Origin: Halorussus vallis
GTDB taxonomy: Archaea; Halobacteriota; Halobacteria; Halobacteriales; Haladaptataceae
Assembly (NCBI RefSeq): GCF_024138165.1
Contig: NZ_CP100000.1
Coordinates: 1,984,001-2,048,000, forward strand
Length of the DNA stretch: 64,000 nt
Reading direction: 5' to 3'
In this document: positions 41,884-50,140 of the stretch, piece by piece
How the letters are laid out: the number at the start of each line of letters is the position of its first letter
Numbering within the stretch: the first letter of the stretch is position 1
Program-made: the position numbers and the translations under genes
Notes under the pieces: generated by a model
What the model was told of the DNA's origin: nothing
Seen by the model: the letters and a program-made list of their open reading frames with translations, nothing else
Database searches by the model: none

Positions 41884-42661
41884 GGTCGGCCAGGAGTAGG
41901 ACAGAGAGCGATAGCTTCGGTAGAATTTAGCGGGGTTGCTTCTTCCGCGACTGCATTCTCAGCGACCGCCTTCGCCTCTACCGCCTCTACCGCCTCTAAC
42001 ACGTCACAAATGAGTGCCTTGACCCTCCCCAGCCGACTGCGTTTCTCGGCCACTCGCTCTCGCTCGTGGCCTGCGATACTCGCCCCTCGCACGAGAAGCC
42101 GAATCCTTCGGATTCGGGGTCCGCGCGCCATCCGGTTGTGAAAACGTGCGAATCTCCACTTTCTACCTGACGCGCGCTGGCGCGGTCTGCGTGAGCGCGG
42201 CGAACGCAGGCTCGCCAGACCTTCGGTCTGACGGTGCTTCATGCCGCGCCCTCATGCGCGAGGTCTGCACGAGCAAAGCAAGTGCAGGCTCGTCGGAGCG
42301 AAGCTCCGACGGTGGATGAGCGAGTGACCGAAGGGAACGAGGGAATCGGCTGGGGAGGCGTGTGGCTGGCGGTTGCGGTCCTGGAGGATTGAAAGGGCGA
42401 GTGCGCTACCCGAACCCCGGCGAAGTTAAGCACCGCAGGCCGTGCCGTAGGCACGGCCGAGGAGCGCAGCGAGCCGCGGGAGGGTAGCGTACGAGGGCTT
42501 TCTGGGGGTTCTCGTCACATTCGAGTCGCCGTCAAGTTTCCGACTGCCTTCGTCCGAGATAGTCCCGAAGGAGCCACGAAACCACCGCCCCGTTCCACTG
42601 CCATTCACACCCAGACGGCGCGGACGAAGAGTTAAAACGGCCACAGCCAATACGTACTGCC
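41884..42661. other. 778-base intergenic region with repeat A copies between RIO1 and KH genes
   Basis: No supportable gene. It contains a short direct repeat of ctctaccgc (41971-41998), a degenerate inverted A copy (42000-42069) and several hairpins with UUC/UUCG-type loops (CCGAATCC-TTC-GGATTCGG about 42101-42119; CAGACC-TTC-GGTCTG about 42217-42231). A good A copy (42340-42368) and the KH gene promoter (gagttaaaacgg, about 42630) follow. Confidence 0.65.
42000..42380. repeat. Interspersed intergenic repeat family A, paired copies
   Basis: A forward copy with the 29-base core (42340-42368) identical to 23131-23159 and an inverted degenerate copy (42002-42069, caaatgagt...ccctccccagccgac) frame hairpin-rich sequence. 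The inverted arrangement with central sequence is reminiscent of a non-autonomous element, but no target-site duplication or terminal repeat could be established by reading. Confidence 0.65.
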
Positions 42662-43210
42662 ATGCAACACGTGAAGATTCCGCAGGACCGGATCGGCGTT
42701 CTCATCGGGGAAGGGGGTGAAACGATGCGCGAGATCGAGAGTCGCGCGGAGGTGCGACTCGACATCGACTCCGAGAACGGGTCCGTGGAGGTCGAGAAGA
42801 CCGGCGACCCCATCCGGGGACTCAAGGGACCCGAAATCGTGAAGGCCATCGGTCGGGGGTTCGCCCCCGAGGACGCGCTCGCGCTGCTCGACGACGACAT
42901 GATGATGTTCGACATCATCGATATCGACGCGGCCGCCCGGAACAAGAACGACCTCGAACGCCAGAAGGGCCGACTCATCGGCGAGAACGGCCGGACCCGC
43001 CAACTCATGGAGGAACTCACCGGCGCCGACGTCGTCATCTACGGCACCACGATGGGCATCATCGGCAATCCCACGCAGGTCGACGTGGTCCGGAGCGCCG
43101 CCGAGATGATTCTGGACGGCGCGCCCCACGGGTCGGTCTACTCGTTCCTCGAACGCAAGCGCAACGAGATGAAGCGCCAGGGGATGGAGTTCCACCAGTT
43201 CACCGGGTAG
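42662..43210 (+). CDS. KH-domain RNA-binding protein (Pno1/Dim2-like)
   Basis: A 182-residue protein with two KH domains. The first has the GxxG loop IGEGG in QDRIGVLIGEGGETMREI. The second has GRLIGENGRTRQLMEELTGA and VVIYGTTMGIIGNPTQVDVV. Archaeal/eukaryotic homologues bind the 3' end of small-subunit rRNA during ribosome maturation and work with RIO1. TATA element gttaaaacgg lies about 25-30 bases before the ATG. Confidence 0.95.
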   Translation: MQHVKIPQDRIGVLIGEGGETMREIESRAEVRLDIDSENGSVEVEKTGDPIRGLKGPEIVKAIGRGFAPEDALALLDDDMMMFDIIDIDAAARNKNDLERQKGRLIGENGRTRQLMEELTGADVVIYGTTMGIIGNPTQVDVVRSAAEMILDGAPHGSVYSFLERKRNEMKRQGMEFHQFTG

Positions 43211-43463
43211 AGTCGAAAACCGTTCCATTACGGGCCTTTCAGCCAGCAATGGAAATTCTCACTTGTGACTGGTTCTGCGTTGCTTCTACGTTCGACTACC
43301 GTGCTTGTTCGGTACGAGATAGCGTCCATCAGTATCCCGAACTCGTAGACTCGTAGACCGCTCTATCGCGGGCGCGGAGTCACAGTGTTAGATTTGGTGA
43401 CTTTCCGCCACTCCTACCCCGTTCGGGGTTACGTCTCCAAACGGAAGTTCGTATACTTCCTCG
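43211..43463. other. Intergenic region at the left edge of the lower-GC islet
   Basis: 253 bases after the KH gene. GC content falls relative to the flanking genes. A short direct repeat, ctcgtagactcgtagac (about 43341-43357), is present. No tRNA or other attachment-like sequence was recognised. Confidence 0.5.
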
Positions 43464-43697
43464 TTATCGTTGACGTCGGAGCAAGCAAGCGAAAGAGACG
43501 AAGAAGAAAGCGATCGAGGTATAGAACCCCCACCGAACGACGGACTGGAGGATTCCGGGGGTCGAGAACCCCAGTATCGTGTGGGGAAGCGATGAACCGA
43601 GAAGCACGACGAAGATACAGACTCCGAATGCGAGACTGCCTAAACTCAACCACGTTCGCCAATCGGTAACACGATTCAGTGAGAATTCTATCGCCAT
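43464..43697 (-). CDS. Small two-helix membrane protein in the lower-GC islet
   Basis: A 77-residue protein with two hydrophobic helices (about residues 15-36, WLSLGSLAFGVCIFVVLLG, and 53-71, WGFYTSIAFFFVSFACLL) and a basic end (RRQR). No family recognised. A TATA-like gatttatatc lies about 35-45 bases upstream. GC is well below that of neighbouring genes. It is divergent from the cysteine-rich secreted precursor, so an immunity or export role for that product is possible but purely contextual. Confidence 0.55.
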   Translation of the reverse strand: MAIEFSLNRVTDWRTWLSLGSLAFGVCIFVVLLGSSLPHTILGFSTPGILQSVVRWGFYTSIAFFFVSFACLLRRQR

Positions 43698-43842
43698 TTC
43701 GCTGTATCTGTATTAGTGCGCACTCATGATATAAATCTAATGAGACGAAGTGGGCGCGATAATATACCCAAGAATTCGCATAAGTATATTTTCTAACTAG
43801 TACAAAATTTTATCATAGCTTACTTCCTACATGTGTGTGCGA

Positions 43843-44508
43843 ATGACAGAAGAAAGAGAACGCACACAAGTTGGCCAGACTTCACCGAAGCGGCGAAACA
43901 TACTGCGGGGCGTTGCTGCTGGACTGACCGCTACAGTTGGCCTAGCAGGAACAGCGTCGGCAGAGAACGTGTCTCAGAGTTCGACCAGCGTCGAAACCGT
44001 TGACGTCGACGTCAGTTCCGCTCTTCAGAAACTGGACGGCGTCATCAATTCCCCGCTGTTCGAAACGCTAGTTGCTGAAGGGCATCTTTCCCGGCGATCA
44101 ATCGAAGATTTCCCTGCGCATCGGTTGGAAGACGATTCGAAACCAGGTGGTATAACGCGACTACGAGTCAACGGAGAGATAGAGCAGTTGAATTTCCACA
44201 AGGTGTTTGACGGGCAGAGGCTGGAGATCAACCTTCCCCTCTCCGACTACGAGCCAAGGGCGGTTCTTCACAGAGAGGACGGCAGTTCGATCGTCTACGA
44301 GTACGAAAACCAGTTCCAAGGTCAACCTCTTAACGAGATCGTCGCAGACGATTCTGTCGGTACGATGGACCACTGTTCGGGTTACCGCTACTGTACGACG
44401 TGCGTCGCCTGTTGCGGATACGATAACTGGTCGAGAATCGAGGAGCAGATAGAGTGTCCGAACTGCTGGGTCGGACACTGCCAGTGGGTCAAGATCGGCT
44501 GTTGTTGA
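43843..44508 (+). CDS. Tat-exported precursor with cysteine-rich C-terminal peptide, halocin C8-like candidate
   Basis: A 221-residue protein. A Tat signal (KRRNILRGVAAGLTATVGLA, residues about 17-36, cleavage after ASA) is followed by a cysteine-free middle domain (about 41-172). The last 48 residues contain ten cysteines (residues 178, 184, 187, 190, 191, 205, 208, 213, 220 and 221: CTTCVACCGYDNW ... CPNCWVGHC ... IGCC). This layout - Tat leader, pro- or immunity-type domain, and C-terminal peptide with ten cysteines - matches the known halocin C8 precursor, in which the N-terminal part gives immunity and the C-terminal part is the secreted antimicrobial. I cannot align sequences here, so the family is a candidate call. 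Start at 43843 rather than 43831 because the TATA box (aaaattttatc, about 43803-43813) is about 32 bases upstream. Lower GC and relaxed codon use suggest transfer. Confidence 0.7.
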   Translation: MTEERERTQVGQTSPKRRNILRGVAAGLTATVGLAGTASAENVSQSSTSVETVDVDVSSALQKLDGVINSPLFETLVAEGHLSRRSIEDFPAHRLEDDSKPGGITRLRVNGEIEQLNFHKVFDGQRLEINLPLSDYEPRAVLHREDGSSIVYEYENQFQGQPLNEIVADDSVGTMDHCSGYRYCTTCVACCGYDNWSRIEEQIECPNCWVGHCQWVKIGCC

Positions 44509-44756
44509 GCCAGTGGGATTCGGCCATCGCCGTCCGTTTTCTATACGTCGTACGAAAGGCGTCTCGTTCCCGTCTATCACACTAAGTGGTACGTCCGGAA
44601 TCAGCCGTCACTTCCTCGCGACGCCTCTTTGACGCCCCTCCTATAAAAATCTCCGTGCGAAGAGTTCTCATGGTGCTATCACACCGCCGTGCGGCGGGTT
44701 CTCGTACTCCAGAGGGAAAGATTTATGTAGAATAGCAATCAATCATTCAGGTGAAT
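44509..44756. other. Upstream region of the thermosome gene
   Basis: 248 bases. Two TATA-like elements lie here: cctataaaaatc (about 44640-44651) and gatttatg (44720-44727). Gene-free otherwise. Confidence 0.5.
44716..44756 (+). promoter_or_regulatory. Thermosome gene promoter
   Basis: The TATA box gatttatgtag (44720-44730) is centred about 32 bases before the ATG at 44757 and preceded by purine-rich agagggaaa, a plausible BRE. Haloarchaeal thermosome promoters are heat-inducible; heat control here is inferred from the gene, not seen. Confidence 0.6.
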
Positions 44757-46445
44757 ATGGCACAGCGAATGGGCAACCAGCCGATGATCGTACTTTCCGA
44801 GGACAGCCAGCGCACCTCCGGAAAGGACGCACAGTCGATGAACATCACCGCCGGGACGGCGGTCGCGGAGGCCGTTCGTACCACGCTCGGTCCCAAGGGG
44901 ATGGACAAGATGCTCGTCGACTCGACGGGCGAGGTCGTCGTCACGAACGACGGCGTCACCATCCTGAAGGAGATGGACATCGAGCACCCCGCGGCCAACA
45001 TGGTCGTGGAAGTCTCCGAGACGCAGGAGAACGAGGTCGGCGACGGGACGACCACCGCGGTCGTCGTTGCCGGTGAACTCCTCGAGAAGGCCGAGGACCT
45101 CCTCGAACAGGACATCCACGCGACCACGCTCGCCCAGGGGTACCGCCAGGCCTCCGAGAAGGCCAAGGAACTTCTGGAGGAGAAGGCCATCGACGTCGAC
45201 GCCGACGACACCGAGTATCTCGAGAAGATCGCCTCGACGGCGATGACCGGCAAGGGCGCGGAGAACGCCAAGGACCTGCTCTCGGAACTCGTCGTCCGCG
45301 CCGTCCAGAGCGTCGCCGACGAGGAGGGCATCGACACCGGTAACGTCAAGATCGAGACGGTCGTCGGCGGTTCCATCGACCAGTCCGAACTGGTCGAGGG
45401 CGTCATCGTGGACAAAGAGCGCGTCCACGAGAACATGCCCTACTTCGCCGAGGACGCCAACATCGCGCTCGTTGACTCGGCGCTCGAGATCAAGGAAACC
45501 GAGATCGACGCCGAGGTCAACGTCACCGACCCCGACCAGCTCCAGCAGTTCCTCGACCAGGAGGAACAGCAGCTCCGCGAGATGGTCGACAAGCTCGAGG
45601 CGGTCGGCGCCGACGTCGTCTTCGTCGACGGCGGCATCGACGACATGGCCCAGCACTTCCTCGCGGAAGCGGGCATCATCGCGGTCCGGCGCGCGAAGTC
45701 CGACGACATGGACAAGCTGGCCCGTGCCACCGGCGCGACCCTCGTGAGCAACGTCGACGACATCGAGGAGGAGGACCTCGGCTTCGCCGGCTCCGTCGCC
45801 CAGAAGGACGTCGGCGGCGACCAGCGCATCTTCGTCGAGGACGTCGAGGAAGCCAAGTCCGTCAGCCTCATCCTGCGCGGCGGCACCGAACACGTCGTTG
45901 ACGAAGTCGAGCGTGCCATCGACGACAGCCTCGGCGTGGTTCGCGTCACCCTCGAAGACGGCAAGGTCGTGCCCGGCGGCGGCGCGCCCGAAACCGAACT
46001 CGCGCTCGAACTGCGCGACTACGCCGACTCCGTCGGCGGCCGCGAACAGCTCGCGGTCGAGGCGTTCGCCGACACGCTGGAAGTCATCCCGCGCACCCTC
46101 GCGGAGAACGCCGGTCTGGACCCCATCGACAGCCTCGTCGACCTCCGCAGCAAGCACGACGGTGGCGAGTTCAACTCCGGCCTCGACGCCTACACCGGCG
46201 AAGTCGTCGACATGGAGCAGGACGGCGTCGTCGAGCCCCTCCGCGTGAAGACCCAGGCCATCGAGTCGGCCACCGAGGCGGCCGTCATGCTCCTGCGCAT
46301 CGACGACGTCATCGCCGCGGGCGACCTGAAGGGCGGTCAGGTCGACGGCGACGACGGCGGCGACGCGGGAGGCGCACCCGGCGGCGGAATGGGCGGCGGC
46401 ATGGGCGGCATGGGCGGTATGGGTGGCATGGGCGGCGCTATGTAA
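44757..46445 (+). CDS. Thermosome subunit (group II chaperonin)
   Basis: A 562-residue ATP-dependent protein-folding chaperonin subunit. [20 protein letters not shown] opens the protein, followed by [14 protein letters not shown] (nucleotide loop), [12 protein letters not shown] and [17 protein letters not shown] (ATPase Asp). The apical domain has the helical protrusion, and [16 protein letters not shown] follows. The C-terminus is the usual GGMGG repeat tail projecting into the chamber. The ATG at 44757 is favoured over the GTG at 44751 because MAQ is the family start. Haloarchaea often have two or three paralogues; which one this is cannot be told here. Confidence 0.97.
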   Translation: MAQRMGNQPMIVLSEDSQRTSGKDAQSMNITAGTAVAEAVRTTLGPKGMDKMLVDSTGEVVVTNDGVTILKEMDIEHPAANMVVEVSETQENEVGDGTTTAVVVAGELLEKAEDLLEQDIHATTLAQGYRQASEKAKELLEEKAIDVDADDTEYLEKIASTAMTGKGAENAKDLLSELVVRAVQSVADEEGIDTGNVKIETVVGGSIDQSELVEGVIVDKERVHENMPYFAEDANIALVDSALEIKETEIDAEVNVTDPDQLQQFLDQEEQQLREMVDKLEAVGADVVFVDGGIDDMAQHFLAEAGIIAVRRAKSDDMDKLARATGATLVSNVDDIEEEDLGFAGSVAQKDVGGDQRIFVEDVEEAKSVSLILRGGTEHVVDEVERAIDDSLGVVRVTLEDGKVVPGGGAPETELALELRDYADSVGGREQLAVEAFADTLEVIPRTLAENAGLDPIDSLVDLRSKHDGGEFNSGLDAYTGEVVDMEQDGVVEPLRVKTQAIESATEAAVMLLRIDDVIAAGDLKGGQVDGDDGGDAGGAPGGGMGGGMGGMGGMGGMGGAM

Positions 46446-46492
46446 AATCGGTCAGAAACCGATTTTCATAGGCCGTCGAGTTTCGCTCGACG
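46444..46492 (+). terminator. Thermosome terminator: two consecutive hairpins
   Basis: Starting in the stop codon, aaaatcggt (46444-46452) pairs with accgatttt (46458-46466), giving a hairpin that ends in four T residues. A second hairpin, cgtcgag (46474-46480) with ctcgacg (46486-46492), follows at once. The first has the form of an intrinsic terminator. Confidence 0.65.
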
Positions 46493-46664
46493 TAGCCGAT
46501 GCGAAGGAGGCCGCACGCCTCTCACTCGCCAACCGACCCCCGCGAACCGCACCGACTTCCGAAAACGAGCTTCGTTTCTTTCGACCCAGTGCGCCAGTGG
46601 CGACGCGACGTCGCTCCGGGTTACGTCCTCGTCGGTGTCGCTCGACCGCCACACGCTGTCGTGG

Positions 46665-47012
46665 CTACTGTCCTTCCTCGTACTTCCGCGCCCGCCGAAC
46701 GAAGGGTTCTACGTCCCCGACGGCGCGGGCGACGGCCACGTCGTCGCCCGCGCGCTCGACGATACCGCGCGTTTCGAGTTTCGGGAGATGAGCGTGGTGG
46801 AGTCGAACCTCGACCCGCTCGACGGACTCCTCGTCGGGGCCGGCGGGGTCGTCGGACGCCCGGGCCGCGACCCGACGGGCGAGGTCGTCGACGGCGAGCC
46901 GTTCGTGCTCGCAGAGTTCGTACAGCGCGTACCGGCAGTGTCGCGACGCCAGTAGCTCGAAGACGTCGTCCGGCGACAGGTCCCCGTTCACGTCGTTGGT
47001 CGAACTATCCAT
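46665..47012 (-). CDS. DUF7344-type winged-helix protein
   Basis: A 115-residue protein. LSPDDVFELLASRHCRYALYEL and LAVDDLARRVAARA are the recurring first helices of a large haloarchaeal winged-helix family. VRLHHAHLPKLETRGIVE is its recognition-wing region. Probable DNA-binding regulator; target unknown. It is convergent with the thermosome gene and lies beside the Lrp gene on the same strand. Confidence 0.85.
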   Translation of the reverse strand: MDSSTNDVNGDLSPDDVFELLASRHCRYALYELCEHERLAVDDLARRVAARASDDPAGPDEESVERVEVRLHHAHLPKLETRGIVERAGDDVAVARAVGDVEPFVRRARKYEEGQ

Positions 47013-47177
47013 GCGTATCTGAGACCTCCGTGACGACCGCCCACCGTCTGACGTACGTCAGACGAACCTGTTAACGTTGGGGTGCTTTTCCTCGGCAGAG
47101 AAGTATCACCACGTTCGGGACGGCCGTCGCTCTCGCCGCCGGCCGACCCGCAACGCAACGTCGCGTCCGCCGCCGAC

Positions 47178-47639
47178 TCAGGCGTCGGTGATTTCGAGTT
47201 CGAACTGCTCGTGCTCGCTGGCGGCGTTGAGCACGACGCTGGTGTTGCTCTCCTTGATGTCGGGGTCGTTGAGCAGTTCCTTGATCTGGCGGTTCATCCC
47301 GTCGGTGTCGGCGAACTTCCCGACGGCGATGATGTCGTAGTCGCCGGTCACCTCGTAGACGCTTATCATCCGGTCGGCGTTCCGCAGTCGCTCGGTCACG
47401 TCGGCCAGAGCGTTGCCCTCGACCTTCAACTGGACGATGGCGGTCACGTCGTAACCGAGCGCGTCGTAGTCGACTTTCGGGGTGTAACCGTCGATGATTC
47501 CCTCCTCTTCCAAATCTTTGAGGTGGTTCGAAACCGTCGTCACCGACACGTCGAGTTCCTCCGCGAGACTCCGGAGGCTCGCTCGGCCGTCGTCTAACAG
47601 CGCGTTCACCAACTTCGCATCGAGATTTTCGTACGTCAT
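47178..47639 (-). CDS. lrp: Lrp/AsnC family transcriptional regulator
   Basis: A 153-residue regulator. The N-terminal helix-turn-helix is [20 protein letters not shown] and [20 protein letters not shown]. The C-terminal RAM ligand-binding domain (about residues 65-150, with [18 protein letters not shown] and [15 protein letters not shown]) follows. It is divergent from glnA, an arrangement seen in other haloarchaea where Lrp proteins regulate glutamine synthetase, so nitrogen or amino acid status is the likely signal. Start at 47639 ([12 protein letters not shown]); an ATG-like start four codons upstream is possible. Confidence 0.93.
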   Translation of the reverse strand: MTYENLDAKLVNALLDDGRASLRSLAEELDVSVTTVSNHLKDLEEEGIIDGYTPKVDYDALGYDVTAIVQLKVEGNALADVTERLRNADRMISVYEVTGDYDIIAVGKFADTDGMNRQIKELLNDPDIKESNTSVVLNAASEHEQFELEITDA

Positions 47640-47765
47640 TACGTCCACCATCTCGCCCCACCCATTAGAATTTTACGAACATCCAATTCTCTCGGCTGAA
47701 ACCCAGAATTGCGCCGACCAGTAACGTTTTAGTAGTGGACGTACTCGTGCAGACTGACGACAAAG
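47640..47765. promoter_or_regulatory. Divergent lrp/glnA promoter region with candidate operators
   Basis: 126 bases. The minus-strand TATA-like cgtaaaattc serves lrp. The plus-strand aacgttttagtag (about 47723-47735) serves glnA. AGAATT (47667-47672) and AATTCT (47685-47690) form an inverted repeat with a 12-base spacer overlapping the lrp TATA element, and another AGAATT lies at 47704-47709. These may be Lrp sites. Confidence 0.45.
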
Positions 47766-49136
47766 ATGACGGATGGACAAATTGCTGCTAGCAAAGATTC
47801 CGGCTTGAGCGAGGCCGAGCGGGACGTACTACGCCGTATCGAAGAGGAGAACGTCGACTTCGTTCGCCTCCAGTTCACTGACATCACGGGGACGGTCAAG
47901 AACGTGAGCGTTCCGGCCTCCCAGGTCGAGAAGGCGTTCGAGGAGGGCATCTGGTTCGACGGTTCGTCCATCGAGGGCTTCGTCCGGATTCAGGAGAGCG
48001 ACATGCGCCTCGAACCCGACCCCGAGACGTTCGCGGTGCTGCCGTGGCGGTCGAACGGCGACTCCGCGAGCGCGCGACTCATCTGCGACGTGGTCAACAC
48101 CGACGGCACGCCGTTCGCGGGCGGCCCCCGCCAGGTGCTGAAGCGCGTCCTCGACGAGGCCGAGCAGATGGGCTACACCGTCAGTATCGGTCCCGAACCC
48201 GAGTTCTTCCTCTTCGAGAAGGACGAGGAGGGGCGCGCGACCACCAAGCCCCACGACTCGGGCGGCTACTTCGATCTCGCGCCCAAGGACCTCGCCAGCG
48301 ACGTCCGTCGGGAGATCATCTTCACGCTGGAGAAGATGGGCTTCGAGATCGAGGCCAGCCACCACGAGGTCGCCGACGGCCAGCACGAGATCAACTTCAA
48401 GTACGACGACGCGCTCACCGCGGCCGACAACATCGCCACGTTCCGGGCGGTCGTCCGAGCGGTCGCCGAGCAGAACGGCATCCACGCGACGTTCATGCCC
48501 AAGCCTATCAGCGCCATCAACGGGTCGGGCATGCACTCCCACATCAGCCTCTTCGACGACGAGGGCAACGCCTTCGCCGACGAGGACGACGAGTTCAACC
48601 TGAGCGAAACCGCCTACAAGTTCATGGGCGGGGTCCTGAACCACGCCCAGGCGTTCACCGCGGTCACGAACCCGACGGTCAACTCCTACAAGCGCCTGGT
48701 GCCCGGCTACGAGGCCCCGGTGTACGTCGCCTGGAGCGACGTCAACCGCACCGCGCTCATCCGCGTGCCCGACGCCGCGGGCGCGAGTTCCCGGTTCGAG
48801 ATTCGGAGCCCCGACCCGTCGTCGAACCCCTACCTCGCCCTCGCCGTCGTCATCAAGGCCGGACTCGAAGGCATCGAGAACGACGCCGACCCTGGCGAAC
48901 CGGTTCGCGAGGACATCTACGAGTTCGACGACGCCAAACTCGACGAGTACGGCATCACCACGCTCCCCGGCAGCCTCGACAGCGCGCTCGACGAACTCGA
49001 AGCCGACGAGGTCGTCCAGGAGGCGCTGGGCGAACACGTCACCGAGAAGTTCGTCCAGGCCAAGCGCGCCGACTACGCCGACTACAAGACCCACGTCTCC
49101 TCGTGGGAGAAAGATAAGTACCTCGAGAAGTTCTGA
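47766..49136 (+). CDS. glnA: Glutamine synthetase, type I
   Basis: Makes glutamine from glutamate, ammonia and ATP. The 456-residue protein has [18 protein letters not shown], the metal site [33 protein letters not shown] and the C-terminal [17 protein letters not shown]. The adenylylation loop tyrosine motif of enteric GSI-beta enzymes is not evident, so control is probably transcriptional (divergent Lrp) or by PII-type proteins. Confidence 0.97.
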   Translation: MTDGQIAASKDSGLSEAERDVLRRIEEENVDFVRLQFTDITGTVKNVSVPASQVEKAFEEGIWFDGSSIEGFVRIQESDMRLEPDPETFAVLPWRSNGDSASARLICDVVNTDGTPFAGGPRQVLKRVLDEAEQMGYTVSIGPEPEFFLFEKDEEGRATTKPHDSGGYFDLAPKDLASDVRREIIFTLEKMGFEIEASHHEVADGQHEINFKYDDALTAADNIATFRAVVRAVAEQNGIHATFMPKPISAINGSGMHSHISLFDDEGNAFADEDDEFNLSETAYKFMGGVLNHAQAFTAVTNPTVNSYKRLVPGYEAPVYVAWSDVNRTALIRVPDAAGASSRFEIRSPDPSSNPYLALAVVIKAGLEGIENDADPGEPVREDIYEFDDAKLDEYGITTLPGSLDSALDELEADEVVQEALGEHVTEKFVQAKRADYADYKTHVSSWEKDKYLEKF

Positions 49137-49181
49137 GTCGGCCACCGATCACGGCCTCGCCGCTTTTCTCTCCGTCGTCTT

Positions 49182-50012
49182 CTATCGGATCGGCGTCCCC
49201 GACCCCATCTCTCGCGCACGGTCGACCGCGACCGGGAGCAACAGGATTCCCGCGGGGACGACCATGTTCAAACCGAACACCGCGAGCAGCGACAGTTCGA
49301 GTTCGTTGCCGACGTAGCCGACCGCGGCGAGCGCCAGCAGTCCAGCGAACGCGGCGGGCGCGTTGACCGGCGTCCGCGGCGGTCCGTCGAACGTCAGCCA
49401 CGTCGCGCCGGCGCCGACGACGCCCGCGAGCGTCGCCACCGCGTCGGGGGAGAGGCCGGCGGTCGCCAGCGCCGCGAGCGCGAACACGCCCGCCGCGGCG
49501 AACGCGCGGCGGGGCCGCCAGTCGCCCCAGTGGAGCAGTCCCCCGAGGTATGCCAGGCCGATGAGGGCGCCGACCGCCACGTCGACGAAGTAGTGGACCC
49601 CGATGACGACCCGCGAGGTGAGGACGACCGCGACGACGGCCGCGGCGGCGATAGCGCGCCACCGACGGTTCCGGTGTTCGAGCGCCTCGACGAGCACGCC
49701 CCAGAGCACAGTCGCGCCGATGGCGTGGCCGCTCGGGAAGCCGTAGCCGCTCGCGTGACCGACTCGGATGCCGGCGGGCGGCCGCGGGAGTTCGAACAGT
49801 CCCTTGAGCGCGACGGTCAGCGCCAGCGCCCCCAGCACCGCCCCGAGCGCGAACGCGCCCTCCTCGCGCTCGCCGAACCAGTAGAGGAGCGCGACCGCGG
49901 TGAAGATGAACCACGCGTCGCCCAGTTGGGTGAGGACCGTGAACGCCTCCCTGACGAGCGGCGGTAACAGTTGTTCGAGCGCCTGCGCGATACCGAAACC
50001 CCGTCCGTTCAT
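49182..50012 (-). CDS. PAP2-family membrane phosphatase
   Basis: A 276-residue integral membrane protein. The three phosphatase motifs are present: KGLFELPRP (KxxxxxxRP), YGFPSGHAIGATVLWG (PSGH) and SRVVIGVHYFVDV (SRxxxxxHxxxD). About seven hydrophobic helices are present, including extra C-terminal ones (residues 160-260). Likely removes phosphate from a lipid such as polyprenyl diphosphate or phosphatidate; the substrate is unproven. Convergent with glnA, 45 bases apart. Confidence 0.93.
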   Translation of the reverse strand: MNGRGFGIAQALEQLLPPLVREAFTVLTQLGDAWFIFTAVALLYWFGEREEGAFALGAVLGALALTVALKGLFELPRPPAGIRVGHASGYGFPSGHAIGATVLWGVLVEALEHRNRRWRAIAAAAVVAVVLTSRVVIGVHYFVDVAVGALIGLAYLGGLLHWGDWRPRRAFAAAGVFALAALATAGLSPDAVATLAGVVGAGATWLTFDGPPRTPVNAPAAFAGLLALAAVGYVGNELELSLLAVFGLNMVVPAGILLLPVAVDRAREMGSGTPIR

Positions 50013-50140
50013 TGTCGGGGAGTTGCGTCGCCGGGAGGATATACGCTACGACTGAGCGCGTTCGCCGCGACCGAATACCGAAACCGCCGCCGACCGACGA
50101 ACCGTCGCCGGACGAGTCGACTACGACCGGAGGCGGTCGG

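Noticed and set aside
41000-42661. Insertion sequence or miniature element spanning the inverted A copies
   Set aside because: No transposase frame, no convincing terminal inverted repeats at both ends and no target duplication could be identified by eye; kept as a repeat only.
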